Shown here piece after piece: positions 41,615 through 51,181 of a stretch of 64,000 nt of DNA. Made by a program: the position numbers and the translations under genes. Source of the DNA: Deltaproteobacteria bacterium (GTDB lineage: Bacteria; Myxococcota_A; Polyangia; DRWM01; JAAZOP01); assembly GCA_016218815.1 (NCBI GenBank), contig JACRCX010000059.1, positions 62,001 to 126,000 on the forward strand, in the 5' to 3' direction. Under the pieces are notes generated by a model. The model ran no database searches. It was not told the DNA's origin and saw only the letters and a program-made list of their open reading frames with translations. Position 1 is the first letter of the stretch; each line of letters opens with the position of its first letter.

Positions 41615-44179
41615 CTACGGACCCGATGCTGCGGCCGCCGTCGAGATGAGCGACGCCCCCGTGCCCCACCCGACGCGCCAGTCGACGCCCGGTGGTACCG
41701 TGATGCCGTAGTCCATCCGGAGGCACGCGGATGCACTTCCCGCGTTGCAGGCAATCCGCCACGTTCCCACGGCCGCGACGCGGTCGCCGAGCAGCGACTG
41801 CAGGTTGCCCTTGCGGAGCAGCACGGCGTCCGACGTGGGGCTGACGTCCAGTGCGCGGTCGTACGCCGCGAGCGCGCGTGCATCGTCCCCGAGCTGCACG
41901 TAGGCGTCCGCCAGGCGCATCCAGGACGTCGAAGCCCCGGGCTGGCAGCCGGCGAACTGGAGCGCGGCCCCGAGCGCCGCCTGCGGCTGTCCCGCTCCCA
42001 GATACACGTAGGCCAAGGCGCCATACGCAAGTGCGCCTGCGGGATCGGCGGCGATGGCGGCCTGGTACGCGCGAACGGCCCCCTCCGCATCCCCGGCATC
42101 CTTCAGCCGGCGGGCCTCCTGCATCCATTGCTCGCCGGCCTGCCGATCTCCCAGCCCCGTCGGGCATGGCGGAACCGGAAGATCCGACCCCGTCGCCGCA
42201 CCGCTCGAGCCGGCGACCGGCTCCCAGGGCGTTATCGCCGAGGCAACGGGCGCTGGTCCGGCGGCCACCACCGGCACGTTCGTCTCCACGCGGATCTCCG
42301 AAATATGCGTGTCCGTCCATCGACTCCCCTCGTACACGCTGCGGATGGTGAGCCGGACGGAATGCGTGAGAGCATCGGCCGGTCCGGGCAGGGGCACGTT
42401 CTGCCACGAAGGATCGTCGGAAAACGTGTGCGGGTTCTCGCGCTGTGAGCCATCGGCATACGTCGCCGACACCAGGACCTCCCGCAAACGCCGATTCGCC
42501 GTGAAGAGGTCGATTCCGCTCGCCGACACGTGCGCGAAACCTGTCTGGATCCACACCGCGCGCACCGCCGCCGGTGGGTCCATGGTTACCTCGAACCACT
42601 CGCCCACGGGATCGCCGCGAATCCCCCAGGCCGTTCCCGCGTTGCCGTCGAGCGCCTTGCCGGCCTCGTACCTCTCCATCTCCGCCGACGCCCGCGCCTT
42701 GACCGTGACGGCTGCGGCCGCCATCGCACTCGTCGACTGCACCGCCGGCGACGTCGCGAGCGGCATCGCCGCCGGGGCGGGGGAAGACGATCCCGCCGCG
42801 GGCCCACGACCGACAGGGGCTCCCGGAGAGACTGCCGGCATCTCCGACGACACGCTCGGCCCGGGCGGCGCGGCCTCCGGGGTCGCGGTCCGTCCCGGCT
42901 CCGCCTGTAGGTCGCCCCTCCGTCCACCGTCCTCGCCACCGCGCAGCACCAGAACCACGACCGTCGTGGCACCTGCGACCACGGTCGCCAAGGCCAGTGC
43001 GACACCCACGACCCACGTTCGACTCCATGGCGCGCGGCGCGACATCCCGCCCGGCACGGCGGGCGTGGGACTGCGCAGAAGCACCGGACCGACCGATCTC
43101 CCGGTCGTGCTGCGCTGGAATCCCGCATCGGCCACGGTCGGAGCGGAAGGTGCCGGCCCAGTCGTGGGATCCGGGACGGTCGCGCGCGGGGGCGAGGGAG
43201 TCGAGGGGAGCGTGGCGCCGAGCACGATGCTCGAGTCGCGGCCGATCGCCGCCAGCGCGGCCGCGAGGGCGGGACACCCATCGAACCGCCTCGAGCGATC
43301 CTTCGCCATGGCCGTGGAAACGAGTACCTCCACGGCCGAGGGAAGACCCGGGCTGAACTCGCGGACGGGCCGCGGATCCTCGGTGAGCAGCCTGGCGATG
43401 ACCTCGGTCGGTGTCGAGCCGCCGATCGGCGGGCGCCCGGCGAGCGCCTCGTAGAGCATCACGCCGATCGAGTAGACGTCGGTTCGCGCATCGACGTTCG
43501 ACTCCCCGAGGGCCTGCTCGGGACTCATGTACTGCGGCGTGCCCAGGGCGAATCCCGTGCGGGTGAGCTTCGGACCTGCGGCGGTCAGCTTGGAGATGCC
43601 GAAGTCGAGCACCTTGACGTGATCATGGTTGGCGCCGACGCGGACCAGGACGACGTTGTCCGGCTTGAGGTCGCGGTGGACGATGCCGCGAGCGTGCGCC
43701 GCGGCGACCGCGTCGCAGATCTGGGCGAAGATGCGGAGGCACCGGTCGAGCGGCAGGACGGGGGTCCGGCCGAGCACGGTGCGCATGTCGGGACCGTCGA
43801 GGTACTCCATGACGAGGTAGGTGGTGCCATCCTGCTCCTGGTCCACGTCGAGGATGGCGACGATGTTGGGGTGGTCGATGCCGCCCGCCGCGATCGCCTC
43901 GCGGCGGAACCGTGCCACGGCGTCGGCGTCCGTCAGCAGCTCCGGACGCAGCACCTTGACCGCGCAGCGTCTTCCCAGCGTCGTGTGCTGCGCCTCGTAC
44001 ACCCTGCCCATGCCGCCCTCGCCGATCCGGCGCGTCACGCGGTACTTACCGCCGAGAATCCGGCCGATGAGGTGGTCCGGCGCCTCGGCGGGCACGATGA
44101 CCAGCTTGGCGGCGTCGGCGGGGCAGAAGACTGCCGCATCATCCTCGAATCGGCGCTCGCATATCGGACAGAGCTTCAT
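41615..44179 (-). CDS. Membrane Ser/Thr protein kinase with zinc ribbon, discoidin-like domain and TPRs
   Basis: 854 aa from ATG 44179 (TTG 44200 possible). A zinc ribbon CPIC ... CPAD opens the protein. The Hanks-type kinase domain has GEGGMGRVYEA, VKVLRPE with Lys75, HRDLKPDN (Asp170), DFG (192-194) and MSPEQ. A membrane segment lies at about 389-412. Outside, a discoidin/NADase-translocation-like beta domain (about 500-650; GKALDGNAGTAWG) is followed by TPRs (about 690-825) ending ACNAGSASACLRM. The last module is shared with lipoproteins encoded at 44222 and 48196. It is the final gene of the twelve-gene envelope cluster, 42 nt after the preceding gene, and probably couples envelope state to phosphorylation. 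Confidence 0.92.
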   Translation of the reverse strand: MKLCPICERRFEDDAAVFCPADAAKLVIVPAEAPDHLIGRILGGKYRVTRRIGEGGMGRVYEAQHTTLGRRCAVKVLRPELLTDADAVARFRREAIAAGGIDHPNIVAILDVDQEQDGTTYLVMEYLDGPDMRTVLGRTPVLPLDRCLRIFAQICDAVAAAHARGIVHRDLKPDNVVLVRVGANHDHVKVLDFGISKLTAAGPKLTRTGFALGTPQYMSPEQALGESNVDARTDVYSIGVMLYEALAGRPPIGGSTPTEVIARLLTEDPRPVREFSPGLPSAVEVLVSTAMAKDRSRRFDGCPALAAALAAIGRDSSIVLGATLPSTPSPPRATVPDPTTGPAPSAPTVADAGFQRSTTGRSVGPVLLRSPTPAVPGGMSRRAPWSRTWVVGVALALATVVAGATTVVVLVLRGGEDGGRRGDLQAEPGRTATPEAAPPGPSVSSEMPAVSPGAPVGRGPAAGSSSPAPAAMPLATSPAVQSTSAMAAAAVTVKARASAEMERYEAGKALDGNAGTAWGIRGDPVGEWFEVTMDPPAAVRAVWIQTGFAHVSASGIDLFTANRRLREVLVSATYADGSQRENPHTFSDDPSWQNVPLPGPADALTHSVRLTIRSVYEGSRWTDTHISEIRVETNVPVVAAGPAPVASAITPWEPVAGSSGAATGSDLPVPPCPTGLGDRQAGEQWMQEARRLKDAGDAEGAVRAYQAAIAADPAGALAYGALAYVYLGAGQPQAALGAALQFAGCQPGASTSWMRLADAYVQLGDDARALAAYDRALDVSPTSDAVLLRKGNLQSLLGDRVAAVGTWRIACNAGSASACLRMDYGITVPPGVDWRVGWGTGASLISTAAAASGP

Positions 44180-44221
44180 CCCGGTGTCCACGGACGGCAA
44201 GACCGCCCCTGCTTGGCTCCG

Positions 44222-45154
44222 CTACGGCTGATGCGCGTCGAGGCGCCTGCACATCAGGTTGGCGCCCGCATCGCATCCGCACTGCCACACCGCCCGCGCC
44301 AGCTCGGGCTGTCGCATCTCCCAGTACATGTCGCCTTTCGCCAGCAGGGCGGCCTCGCCCATCGGCAGAATCTCGAGCGCGCGGTCGTACGCTTCGATTG
44401 CACGATCCCAGTCCCGCATGTCGGCGTACATGTCCCCCAGCCGACGCCACAGCAGCTCGGACCTCGGATCGAGGCCGAGCCCCGTGAGCAGCGGTGCGAT
44501 GGCGTCCTGGGGCCGCCCGAGCTTGCCGTACGCGTATCCCATGCCGCCGTACCCGCGGGGGTCGGACGGGTCCGCGAGTGTGGCCGCACGGTAGCGGTCG
44601 AACGCCATCGACCAGTTGTCGGCGTCTCCGTACCGGCGCGCCTCGACGATCAAATCTTGGGCGGCATCCCGATTACCTGCCGTGAGCTGGGCCACCGGAA
44701 TCGGGGGGAGGAGGCTGTCACCCTCCCGGAAGGGTGGCGCCACGCACGGGGAAGGGGCCGCCGCTGCGACGACCGGGGGCGCGATCAAGCCGGGCGGCGC
44801 GAGGGGAACCGGCGGGGGTGAAGCCTGTCCCGTCGCGTTCGCGGAAGTTGCAGTCGGGATCGACGCGGTAGCAGTGGCGGCGGCCGGTGTGGCCGACACG
44901 GCCGCCGCCTGTGCTCCGCCCGCACCCGGGAGGGCGGCCGTCGCCTGCCCCTCCGGGGCGGCGAGCGTCGGCGCACCGATGGAGACGCCGTAGTCCGGGG
45001 CGGCAGGCGCGGTCGCGCCAGGACCTGCCTCGGTCGCCGCCTCCGGCCGCTTGGAGCAACCCGGAAAAATGCCCGATGCCAGGGCACAGGCGGCCAGGGC
45101 CAGGATCCGGAAACCGCGCCACGAACAGGAATCCAGCGAGCGAATCACCACCAC
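44222..45154 (-). CDS. TPR lipoprotein with DYGVS motif and C-terminal Cys pair
   Basis: 310-aa lipoprotein (start GTG 45154, GTG 45151 possible). Lipobox IFPGC precedes an Ala/Pro-rich linker containing APDYGVSIGAP. TPR helices occupy about 160-300 (MAFDRYRAATLADPSDPRGY, RAIEAYDRALEILP), ending WQCGCDAGANLMCRRLD. The same architecture recurs at 48196, and the C-terminal module also ends the kinase encoded next. Probable periplasmic adaptor in a common complex. Confidence 0.8.
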   Translation of the reverse strand: MVVIRSLDSCSWRGFRILALAACALASGIFPGCSKRPEAATEAGPGATAPAAPDYGVSIGAPTLAAPEGQATAALPGAGGAQAAAVSATPAAATATASIPTATSANATGQASPPPVPLAPPGLIAPPVVAAAAPSPCVAPPFREGDSLLPPIPVAQLTAGNRDAAQDLIVEARRYGDADNWSMAFDRYRAATLADPSDPRGYGGMGYAYGKLGRPQDAIAPLLTGLGLDPRSELLWRRLGDMYADMRDWDRAIEAYDRALEILPMGEAALLAKGDMYWEMRQPELARAVWQCGCDAGANLMCRRLDAHQP

Positions 45155-45250
45155 AGCATCCCCGTCCTTTCCCCACCGGTCAAGAGCTGCCTCCTTGGGA
45201 CCTGCCTCCCTGGGACCGGGACGCTCCAGTGCGAAGGCGATCGCAGGTCG

Positions 45251-46291
45251 CTACTGCCCGGACGGCGCAACTGCGCCGGCGGCGCTATCGACCCGGTCCA
45301 AACGGAAGCAGAACTGCTTGCGCACCGAGGGTTGCGCGGCAGCATCGGTCGCGGTCGTCAGGTCGTACAGGCACAACCGCAAGGTGGGCGGGCCGCCGAG
45401 CGCGACCGCTGGGTCGATGGCGATGTAGCCGTCGAAGTAGTGCTCCGGCAGGATGCTCAGCATGCCGAACGTCGCCTGATCGATGATCGGCAGATCCTGC
45501 CGGGGAGCCGCCAGCCGCAGAGCCTCGGCGCACGCGTGCGCGGCCTGGTCCACGGTGGCGGTCACCCGGGATACGAGTTCCCCGAGCTGGGCCTCGGCGC
45601 TGGCTCGGTAGTTGCTGAGCACGTTCCCCGGCTCCCCCCACTCGACCTCCGAGCGCAGGCCGCAGATGCTCTCGCTGCCGTCCCACGGGGCGTCCATGCA
45701 CTTCTGCCACTCCTGCCGGAAGCCGTTCCACTGCGCGGCGTACCCTGGGGACAGTTGGGTCCGATCGAGCGCCGCTTGAGCACCCGAAGCGAACGCCGAA
45801 ATCTGCGTGCGGTACTCCGAATACCGTTCCAGGGCGGTGTTCGACGCCAACGCCGCCACGTCGGTCATGCCGCTCCGGATGATCGGCCACGCCCTCCCGT
45901 CCTCGTCCTCCACGACCAGCACCGAACCGGCCATTCGCAGGATGTGGCCCGTGCCGTTCTCGATGCGGATGAGCAGGCCAAGACGAGGCAGACGGACCGG
46001 GAATTCGCTTCCATCGGGATCCAGGCACTGCACAACTTCCGGCCCCGCGGCGACCTCCGCGGTCAGGGTCACCGTGACGCCGTCCTGGGACTGCCGCCTG
46101 CCTTGTCCGCGTGGGTCGGGCCGGTACGTGACCAACTCGAGTTGCGGCGACTCCGGCGATCGTTCCAGCTGAAGCGCCGGAAGTTGGAAGGGGTTGTCGG
46201 CCGGCAACGGAAACTGCGGGGGCGTGGCGCAGGACGCTACGGCGAGAAGCACGACGCCCAGGAAAGGGAGCCCGAACCGAATCCGCCTCAT
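45251..46291 (-). CDS. Lipoprotein of unknown function
   Basis: 346-aa lipoprotein with signal MRRIRFGLPFLGVVLLA and lipobox VASC; ATG 46291 follows GGAGAAGGAGATGAGCAG. The mature part mixes beta-rich segments (VTVTLTAEVAAGPEVVQC, GLLIRIENGTGHILRMAG) with a helical middle (about 150-260), with six cysteines. No family recognised. Sits within the co-directional envelope cluster, 78 nt after its upstream neighbour. Confidence 0.72.
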   Translation of the reverse strand: MRRIRFGLPFLGVVLLAVASCATPPQFPLPADNPFQLPALQLERSPESPQLELVTYRPDPRGQGRRQSQDGVTVTLTAEVAAGPEVVQCLDPDGSEFPVRLPRLGLLIRIENGTGHILRMAGSVLVVEDEDGRAWPIIRSGMTDVAALASNTALERYSEYRTQISAFASGAQAALDRTQLSPGYAAQWNGFRQEWQKCMDAPWDGSESICGLRSEVEWGEPGNVLSNYRASAEAQLGELVSRVTATVDQAAHACAEALRLAAPRQDLPIIDQATFGMLSILPEHYFDGYIAIDPAVALGGPPTLRLCLYDLTTATDAAAQPSVRKQFCFRLDRVDSAAGAVAPSGQ

Positions 46292-46369
46292 CTGCTCATC
46301 TCCTTCTCCCCCGGTTGCCCATCGACGCGATCGACGTCCCGCATGGCCGGCGTTCGACGACCATCACCG

Positions 46370-48199
46370 CTAATAGTCGTCCGGTGCCGACGTATCGACG
46401 CATGTGTTGCTCATGTCCCAGTTGAACAGCCACTCGTCGTACTCGTCCTGGCCGACTCCTCGGCATGGCTGGCCATCAACAAGGAATCGGACGCCGTCGT
46501 AGCTCACCTCGTGGAGCGCCAGCGCCCCGGGCACCTCGCCCGGCCCCTCGGCGGGCGGTACCACGCCGAGTTGGAGCGATGCCGCGTTCAGGTCGAGCAC
46601 GTAGCCACCCTCGTCCCACGGGCACTCGCTTCCGACCGCGAGTTGTCCGGTCAGGGCGCACCTGGCCGGATCGAAATCGGCCAGCGGATGCATCTGTTCC
46701 AGACCCGGGCACGCGAAATACGGCGCGCCCCCGGTTGCGGCGGTGAACTCCGCCCCAAGGCAGCCGCTCGACGCGGTTCCCGATCCGACCGGAGCCACCT
46801 GCTCCGCTACCCGCACCAGCGCCTGCCCATCCCACCGGTAGACGTTCCGCGAAACATCCGCGCCGCTCCAGTCGCACCCATCCACGCCGCGGAACTCGGC
46901 GAGGGTCCCGGTGAAGTCGTAACGGCACTCACTGACGATGACAGAAGGTGGGGAACCGGCGTCAACTTCCACCCGTCGCGTCACCACCGGGACGTGGTTT
47001 GCCCGGACGACGGCGGCCGCCTCATCGGGCGAACACCAGAACTCGCCGGCCTCACGGCCGGGCCAGCGCTCCCAACCGTCGCAGATCGCCGGCCCCACCT
47101 CGAGGGTCTCGATGGAGAGCAGCGGCGCGCACCCGTCCCATCGGGCCACCACAGCGAGGCCAGACGGCGGACCGCAGGCTGTCCCGAACTCCAGGTCCTC
47201 GCATTCCAAGATCTTCCGATCTTCACCTGCGGCCAGGACTTCCCCGGGAGCGCCGGCACCGTCAAGGTCGATCCACTGCCACCCGTCAGGTCCGCTCGCC
47301 GCCATGATTGGAAGGCACTCGGGGAGTGCGACGTACTGCAGCGCATCGTCGCCACGACGGGTGACGCCCGCGACGACGTACTCGCCATCGCAAGGGCAGG
47401 TGCTGGTGTCAACGCAATAGCATGGACTCCCGATGTCACCCTCAGCCTCGAGGCAGTCGTGGGTCAAGCAGTACGTGTCGTCGTTGCAGGAGAGCGGAAC
47501 GTACACGAGAGACACGCCGTTCGGGCGAGCGAGGATGAGTTCGGCGTCCCCGCCGGGCAGGCAGTACTCGTCGTCGGGCGCGGCGGATGCGGCGAGAACG
47601 CCGTCACGCCAGAACGTCGGTAGCGCGGCAGCAACGAGGGCGCGCAGGCGTGCGCCCTCTTCCTCCGCCCCGGACGGCCGTGCGGTGGCCGGTGGCTCCA
47701 TCGGCCCGGATGCGGCCGTCTGGCCGGCGGCCGGAGGCACCACGTACGTGTACGTGACCGTCAGGGTGGCCTGCGAGAACCGAGGGAATCCCAGACCGTC
47801 CATCAGGTCTTTCACGCAGGATCGGACCGCTTCGCCCAACGCGGTCTGCACGATAACGCTGGTGATCGTGGCGGTTGCGCCGGCGATCCGGACCTCCGCG
47901 GTGATGTTGTCGCTTCGCCCTGCCGCGCACGCCTCGACGGCCGGACGCACGCTCTCGAACGACGCCTGGACCTCAGACCGGCTCGGTGTCGCTGGGAGCG
48001 GCGGCTGAGCCGCTACCGAAGGAGGCGTTCCTCCCGCGGCGCTCGGTCCGCCGCACGAAAAACACATGCCACAGGCCGAGATGACGGACGCGACCAGCAA
48101 CCCCGAGGTGCAGATTGGCCGCGAAGCCGCAGGCCACCCGAGAGCCGGCTGCGTGTCGTGGCGGTTCGAGTACAGGAGACGCGGTCTGTCCATGATCAC
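46370..48199 (-). CDS. Cys-rich lipoprotein, translationally coupled to a TPR lipoprotein
   Basis: 609 aa from GTG 48199, which forms a 4-nt GTGA overlap with the upstream gene stop and has AGGAGGG 7 nt before it; ATG 48193 is an alternative. A hydrophobic stretch ends VISAC. The N-terminal mature part (about 65-165) resembles an energy-transducer/AgmX-like domain (VRPAVEACAAGRSDNITAEVRI ... TALGEAVRSCVKDLM), common in Myxococcota. The rest is Cys-rich without known motifs. The overlap implies production at a fixed ratio with the TPR lipoprotein. Confidence 0.75.
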   Translation of the reverse strand: MIMDRPRLLYSNRHDTQPALGWPAASRPICTSGLLVASVISACGMCFSCGGPSAAGGTPPSVAAQPPLPATPSRSEVQASFESVRPAVEACAAGRSDNITAEVRIAGATATITSVIVQTALGEAVRSCVKDLMDGLGFPRFSQATLTVTYTYVVPPAAGQTAASGPMEPPATARPSGAEEEGARLRALVAAALPTFWRDGVLAASAAPDDEYCLPGGDAELILARPNGVSLVYVPLSCNDDTYCLTHDCLEAEGDIGSPCYCVDTSTCPCDGEYVVAGVTRRGDDALQYVALPECLPIMAASGPDGWQWIDLDGAGAPGEVLAAGEDRKILECEDLEFGTACGPPSGLAVVARWDGCAPLLSIETLEVGPAICDGWERWPGREAGEFWCSPDEAAAVVRANHVPVVTRRVEVDAGSPPSVIVSECRYDFTGTLAEFRGVDGCDWSGADVSRNVYRWDGQALVRVAEQVAPVGSGTASSGCLGAEFTAATGGAPYFACPGLEQMHPLADFDPARCALTGQLAVGSECPWDEGGYVLDLNAASLQLGVVPPAEGPGEVPGALALHEVSYDGVRFLVDGQPCRGVGQDEYDEWLFNWDMSNTCVDTSAPDDY

Positions 48200-49110
48200 G
48201 GGAGTCCCTCCTCCATGCGCCGGCACGCGGCCTGGGTGCCGCCATCGCAGGCTGGTCGCCAAGCCGATCTCGCTTCATCCTCGCGGCCGAGCTTCCACAG
48301 AAGATCGCCCTTCCTGAGCAGGACGGGAGAACTCAACGGGTTGAACGAGAGCGCCCGCTCGTAGGATGCCAGGGCACGCTCGCCGTCGTCCATCGCCGCG
48401 TAGACGTCGCCCAGGCGCATCCAGTGCGTCGGCATGTCCGGCTCCCTGGCCAGCGCCTCGAGGGTTTCCAGATACGCCTCCTGAGACCGTCCCTGCTTCA
48501 AGTAGATGTACGCCGATGCGCTGTGCGGACTCGCCCTGTTCGGGTCGGCCACCATCGCCTGCCGATACGCCCGCAGGGCCTCGTCGTAACGGTGCCCATC
48601 CTCGAGCCGCCTCGCAGCGGTGATGAAACCGTCGGCGGCAGCAGCGTCGCCGGCGACCGGCGTCCAGGTCGCCAGGGCGGGTAGCGGGCCGGGAGCTTCC
48701 GCCGGAATGGCAGTCGGTGCAGGGGGTGCCATGGGCGCCGGCACCGCCCCGGCTGGCGCCGGTGAAACCGGCAGCATGCCGAGCGGCGCCGCGGGAACTA
48801 CGCCAGGTGCAGATCCCGGTCGCACGCCCGCCAGCGCCGGCCCAGTCGACGCCGACGCGCCGGCCGCGGGCGCTGGCCCGGCCGGCCGGTCAGGTGCCGC
48901 CGGATCCGCTGCCGCCAGCGCGCCCGCCGATGCGGACAAGTCGGCGCGGACCGGTGTCCCCACGGACACCCCGTAGTCGGGCGCGATGGGAGAGGTGGCG
49001 GCGTCCGTGGAAGCGGTTGCCGGCGCCGTCGCCTTCTTCGAGCACGCCGAGAAGAACGCAGTCGCGAGAGAAACCACGACCGGAACGACCCACCATCGAA
49101 GGCGTTGCAT
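48196..49110 (-). CDS. TPR lipoprotein, paralogue of the one at 44222
   Basis: 304 aa from ATG 49110, with GGAGGCCGGC upstream. Signal peptide ends FFSAC. The Ala/Pro-rich linker includes APDYGVSVGTPV, matching the 44222 protein. TPRs (about 170-295) end SAWRPACDGGTQAACRRMEE. The stop overlaps the next start (GTGA). The shared linker motif and C-terminal Cys module mark a small family encoded within one cluster. Confidence 0.82.
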   Translation of the reverse strand: MQRLRWWVVPVVVSLATAFFSACSKKATAPATASTDAATSPIAPDYGVSVGTPVRADLSASAGALAAADPAAPDRPAGPAPAAGASASTGPALAGVRPGSAPGVVPAAPLGMLPVSPAPAGAVPAPMAPPAPTAIPAEAPGPLPALATWTPVAGDAAAADGFITAARRLEDGHRYDEALRAYRQAMVADPNRASPHSASAYIYLKQGRSQEAYLETLEALAREPDMPTHWMRLGDVYAAMDDGERALASYERALSFNPLSSPVLLRKGDLLWKLGREDEARSAWRPACDGGTQAACRRMEEGLP

Positions 49111-49139
49111 GCCGGCCTCCACTTCTCCCGCCTCCCGGC

Positions 49140-50564
49140 TCATCTGGTGCACCCACACCGTCCCAGGACGCGCATCTCAGCGTCGCTCACCTGCCGGGCT
49201 CCCGCCTGCGACCGAACCGAGTCGATCAACCGATACGCGTCGGCCGCGATGGCCGAGTTGGCCGCGGAGCAGCCTCCGGTCGAACATCCGTCGGCCGCGC
49301 TCCTCGCCCGGCTGAGCGTGCGCCGGACGCGGTCCGCAGCCGCGGCCTCGGCGTCGGCCGCTTCCTGCGCCAGGGCCTCCCGGCCCGTGCGGACGAGCGC
49401 CCCCAGTTCGTTGAACTCTCGCCGAGCATCGGTACCGAGTTCCCCCCGGACACCGGCGGCGGCCATCGCCCACGCCACCACCAGATTCTCGGCCTCATCA
49501 ATTCGATCCGCGGCCAGCAACAACTCCACCGCGCGGCGGCGCGCGTCGGCCAGTCGCCCGCTGCCCGGGTGGGACCCGACGAACTCCAGAAACGCCTCCG
49601 GCGTGGCCTCGGCCTCTGTCGCCGCCCAAGCCTCATCTTCGACCTCGGCTCGCGCCGCCGCCTCGAGTCGGGCGATCTCCGCACGAGCCTCCATCGCGCC
49701 GGACGAGTTCGAAAAAACGGCCAGGAAGGCTTGCCACCCCTCGACGCTTCCTCGCGTTTGCGCCTCGGCCCAGGCGGCGTTCTCCAGGAACGCGACGTAC
49801 GGCGAGAGGTCCACCTCGCCCACGACCGCGGCGCCGACGACGACCTGGAGTGGCGGGGAAGCCTCGGCCGCGGCAACCACGTGCGCGGGCAGCAGCGGCT
49901 CGAGGTCGACCGACAGGTGGCCTTCGGCGTCGGTCACGCCCAATTCGATCTGTACCGCACCGACGCGACCCAATACCGCGACGTCGGCGATCGGCGCCAC
50001 GTCGCAGGCGTACGTCCGATGGTCAACCAGGTCCTCGCGAGACGGTAGCTCGTCATCGGTGTCCACCGTCCGGAAACTATCCACGACCGCCATGACGAGG
50101 ACGGGAACACCGGCGGCCAAGGCCAACGAGCCCAGGACGTACGCGGTTTCCTGGTCGCTGAGCGGGTCTTCCTTGCCGGTATCCGGGTCGACGTCGTGTT
50201 CGTTGGAGAGTGACGGCGCAACCCCGACCACAGCCGCACCCGCACCGGTGGCGAGGCCGCCAAACCCCACCTCGAACCAGCCAAAGAAGTCCCAGTCGTC
50301 CATCTCCCGCACGTTGTGCCGGACCCGCTCCATCGTCACGAAGTCCGTCTCGAAGCAGGTCGCTTCGGTCGTCAGGCGCAGTTCGAGCAGGTTTCCTCCC
50401 ACTTCACCCACGAGCTTGGCGCCGGCCGGCACTTCGACGCCTGTTTCCGTGCGTTCGGAGCTGGGGGTCTCCTCGATCTCGGACGTGAGCTTGATCGAGG
50501 CACACGACCCTCCCACCACCGCGAGAGCAGCCAATCCGATGCCTCTTCCAGCGCCTCGCATCAT
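49140..50564 (-). CDS. Lipoprotein with long helical repeat region
   Basis: 474 aa from ATG 50564, overlapping the upstream stop by 4 nt (ATGA). Signal peptide ends GGSC. After a beta segment (LVGEVGGNLLELRLTTEATC) comes a hydrophobic stretch with two short segments (about 105-185) that may associate with membrane, then a helical region rich in Ala/Glu (about 270-450), TPR-like but irregular, ending in CSTGGCSAANSA and GRCGC. Function unknown. Part of the tightly coupled block 48196-52893. Confidence 0.7.
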   Translation of the reverse strand: MMRGAGRGIGLAALAVVGGSCASIKLTSEIEETPSSERTETGVEVPAGAKLVGEVGGNLLELRLTTEATCFETDFVTMERVRHNVREMDDWDFFGWFEVGFGGLATGAGAAVVGVAPSLSNEHDVDPDTGKEDPLSDQETAYVLGSLALAAGVPVLVMAVVDSFRTVDTDDELPSREDLVDHRTYACDVAPIADVAVLGRVGAVQIELGVTDAEGHLSVDLEPLLPAHVVAAAEASPPLQVVVGAAVVGEVDLSPYVAFLENAAWAEAQTRGSVEGWQAFLAVFSNSSGAMEARAEIARLEAAARAEVEDEAWAATEAEATPEAFLEFVGSHPGSGRLADARRRAVELLLAADRIDEAENLVVAWAMAAAGVRGELGTDARREFNELGALVRTGREALAQEAADAEAAAADRVRRTLSRARSAADGCSTGGCSAANSAIAADAYRLIDSVRSQAGARQVSDAEMRVLGRCGCTR

Positions 50565-51181
50565 CGGGCGTCTACCGGGGCTCCTCCATCCGGGGAGCCG
50601 GTCGCGAGCGCCACGAGCCGGGCCGGAAGACGCAGTTCCCGCAGCACGAGTCCGATCGTCGCCACGGCCACGGCGGCAGCGATCGTGATCCAGGGGGAGT
50701 AGCTGCGCAGCAGGTCGCGGTGCGCGGACCAGACGAAGGCGATCCAGAACAGCGGAAGCAGACCCGCCAGCCAGGCCCGACGATAGAGCACGCCCGCCAG
50801 CACACCGATGACGACGAGGACACCGGTGGCCAGGAAGTACTGGGCGATCGGTAGCGAGTCCCCGGCATTCGCACCCGCACCGTCGACCGGCGCCATCGCC
50901 GCGACGCCGAACACCGCGCCCATTCCGAGGAGCGTCCCGACGAATCCCTCGCTCGAACCGCCCGCCGCACCCAGCCAGACCGGAATCGAGAGGTACAGCG
51001 GCGCGAAGAAGTAGTCGTCGAACTGAACCTGCTCCTCGAGGACTCGCTGGAGTATCGCCAGCAGAGCGAACGCGACGATCGCCGCGACCTCCCGCCGAAC
51101 GAGCGTGAGACGCTCGCGACGGCGCAGGGCCACGAACAGCAGCCCGCCCAGGAAGAGCGACATCAGGATCAGCGGCGTCAT
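50561..51181 (-). CDS. Multi-spanning inner-membrane protein
   Basis: 206-aa hydrophobic protein with about six transmembrane segments (PLILMSLFLGGLLFVAL, EVAAIVAFALLAILQ, LYLSIPVWLGAA and others) and few charged loops. No transporter family recognised. ATG 51181 overlaps the preceding gene stop and its own stop overlaps the next start, both ATGA. The likely role is a membrane anchor for the neighbouring exported proteins. Confidence 0.78.
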   Translation of the reverse strand: MTPLILMSLFLGGLLFVALRRRERLTLVRREVAAIVAFALLAILQRVLEEQVQFDDYFFAPLYLSIPVWLGAAGGSSEGFVGTLLGMGAVFGVAAMAPVDGAGANAGDSLPIAQYFLATGVLVVIGVLAGVLYRRAWLAGLLPLFWIAFVWSAHRDLLRSYSPWITIAAAVAVATIGLVLRELRLPARLVALATGSPDGGAPVDAR

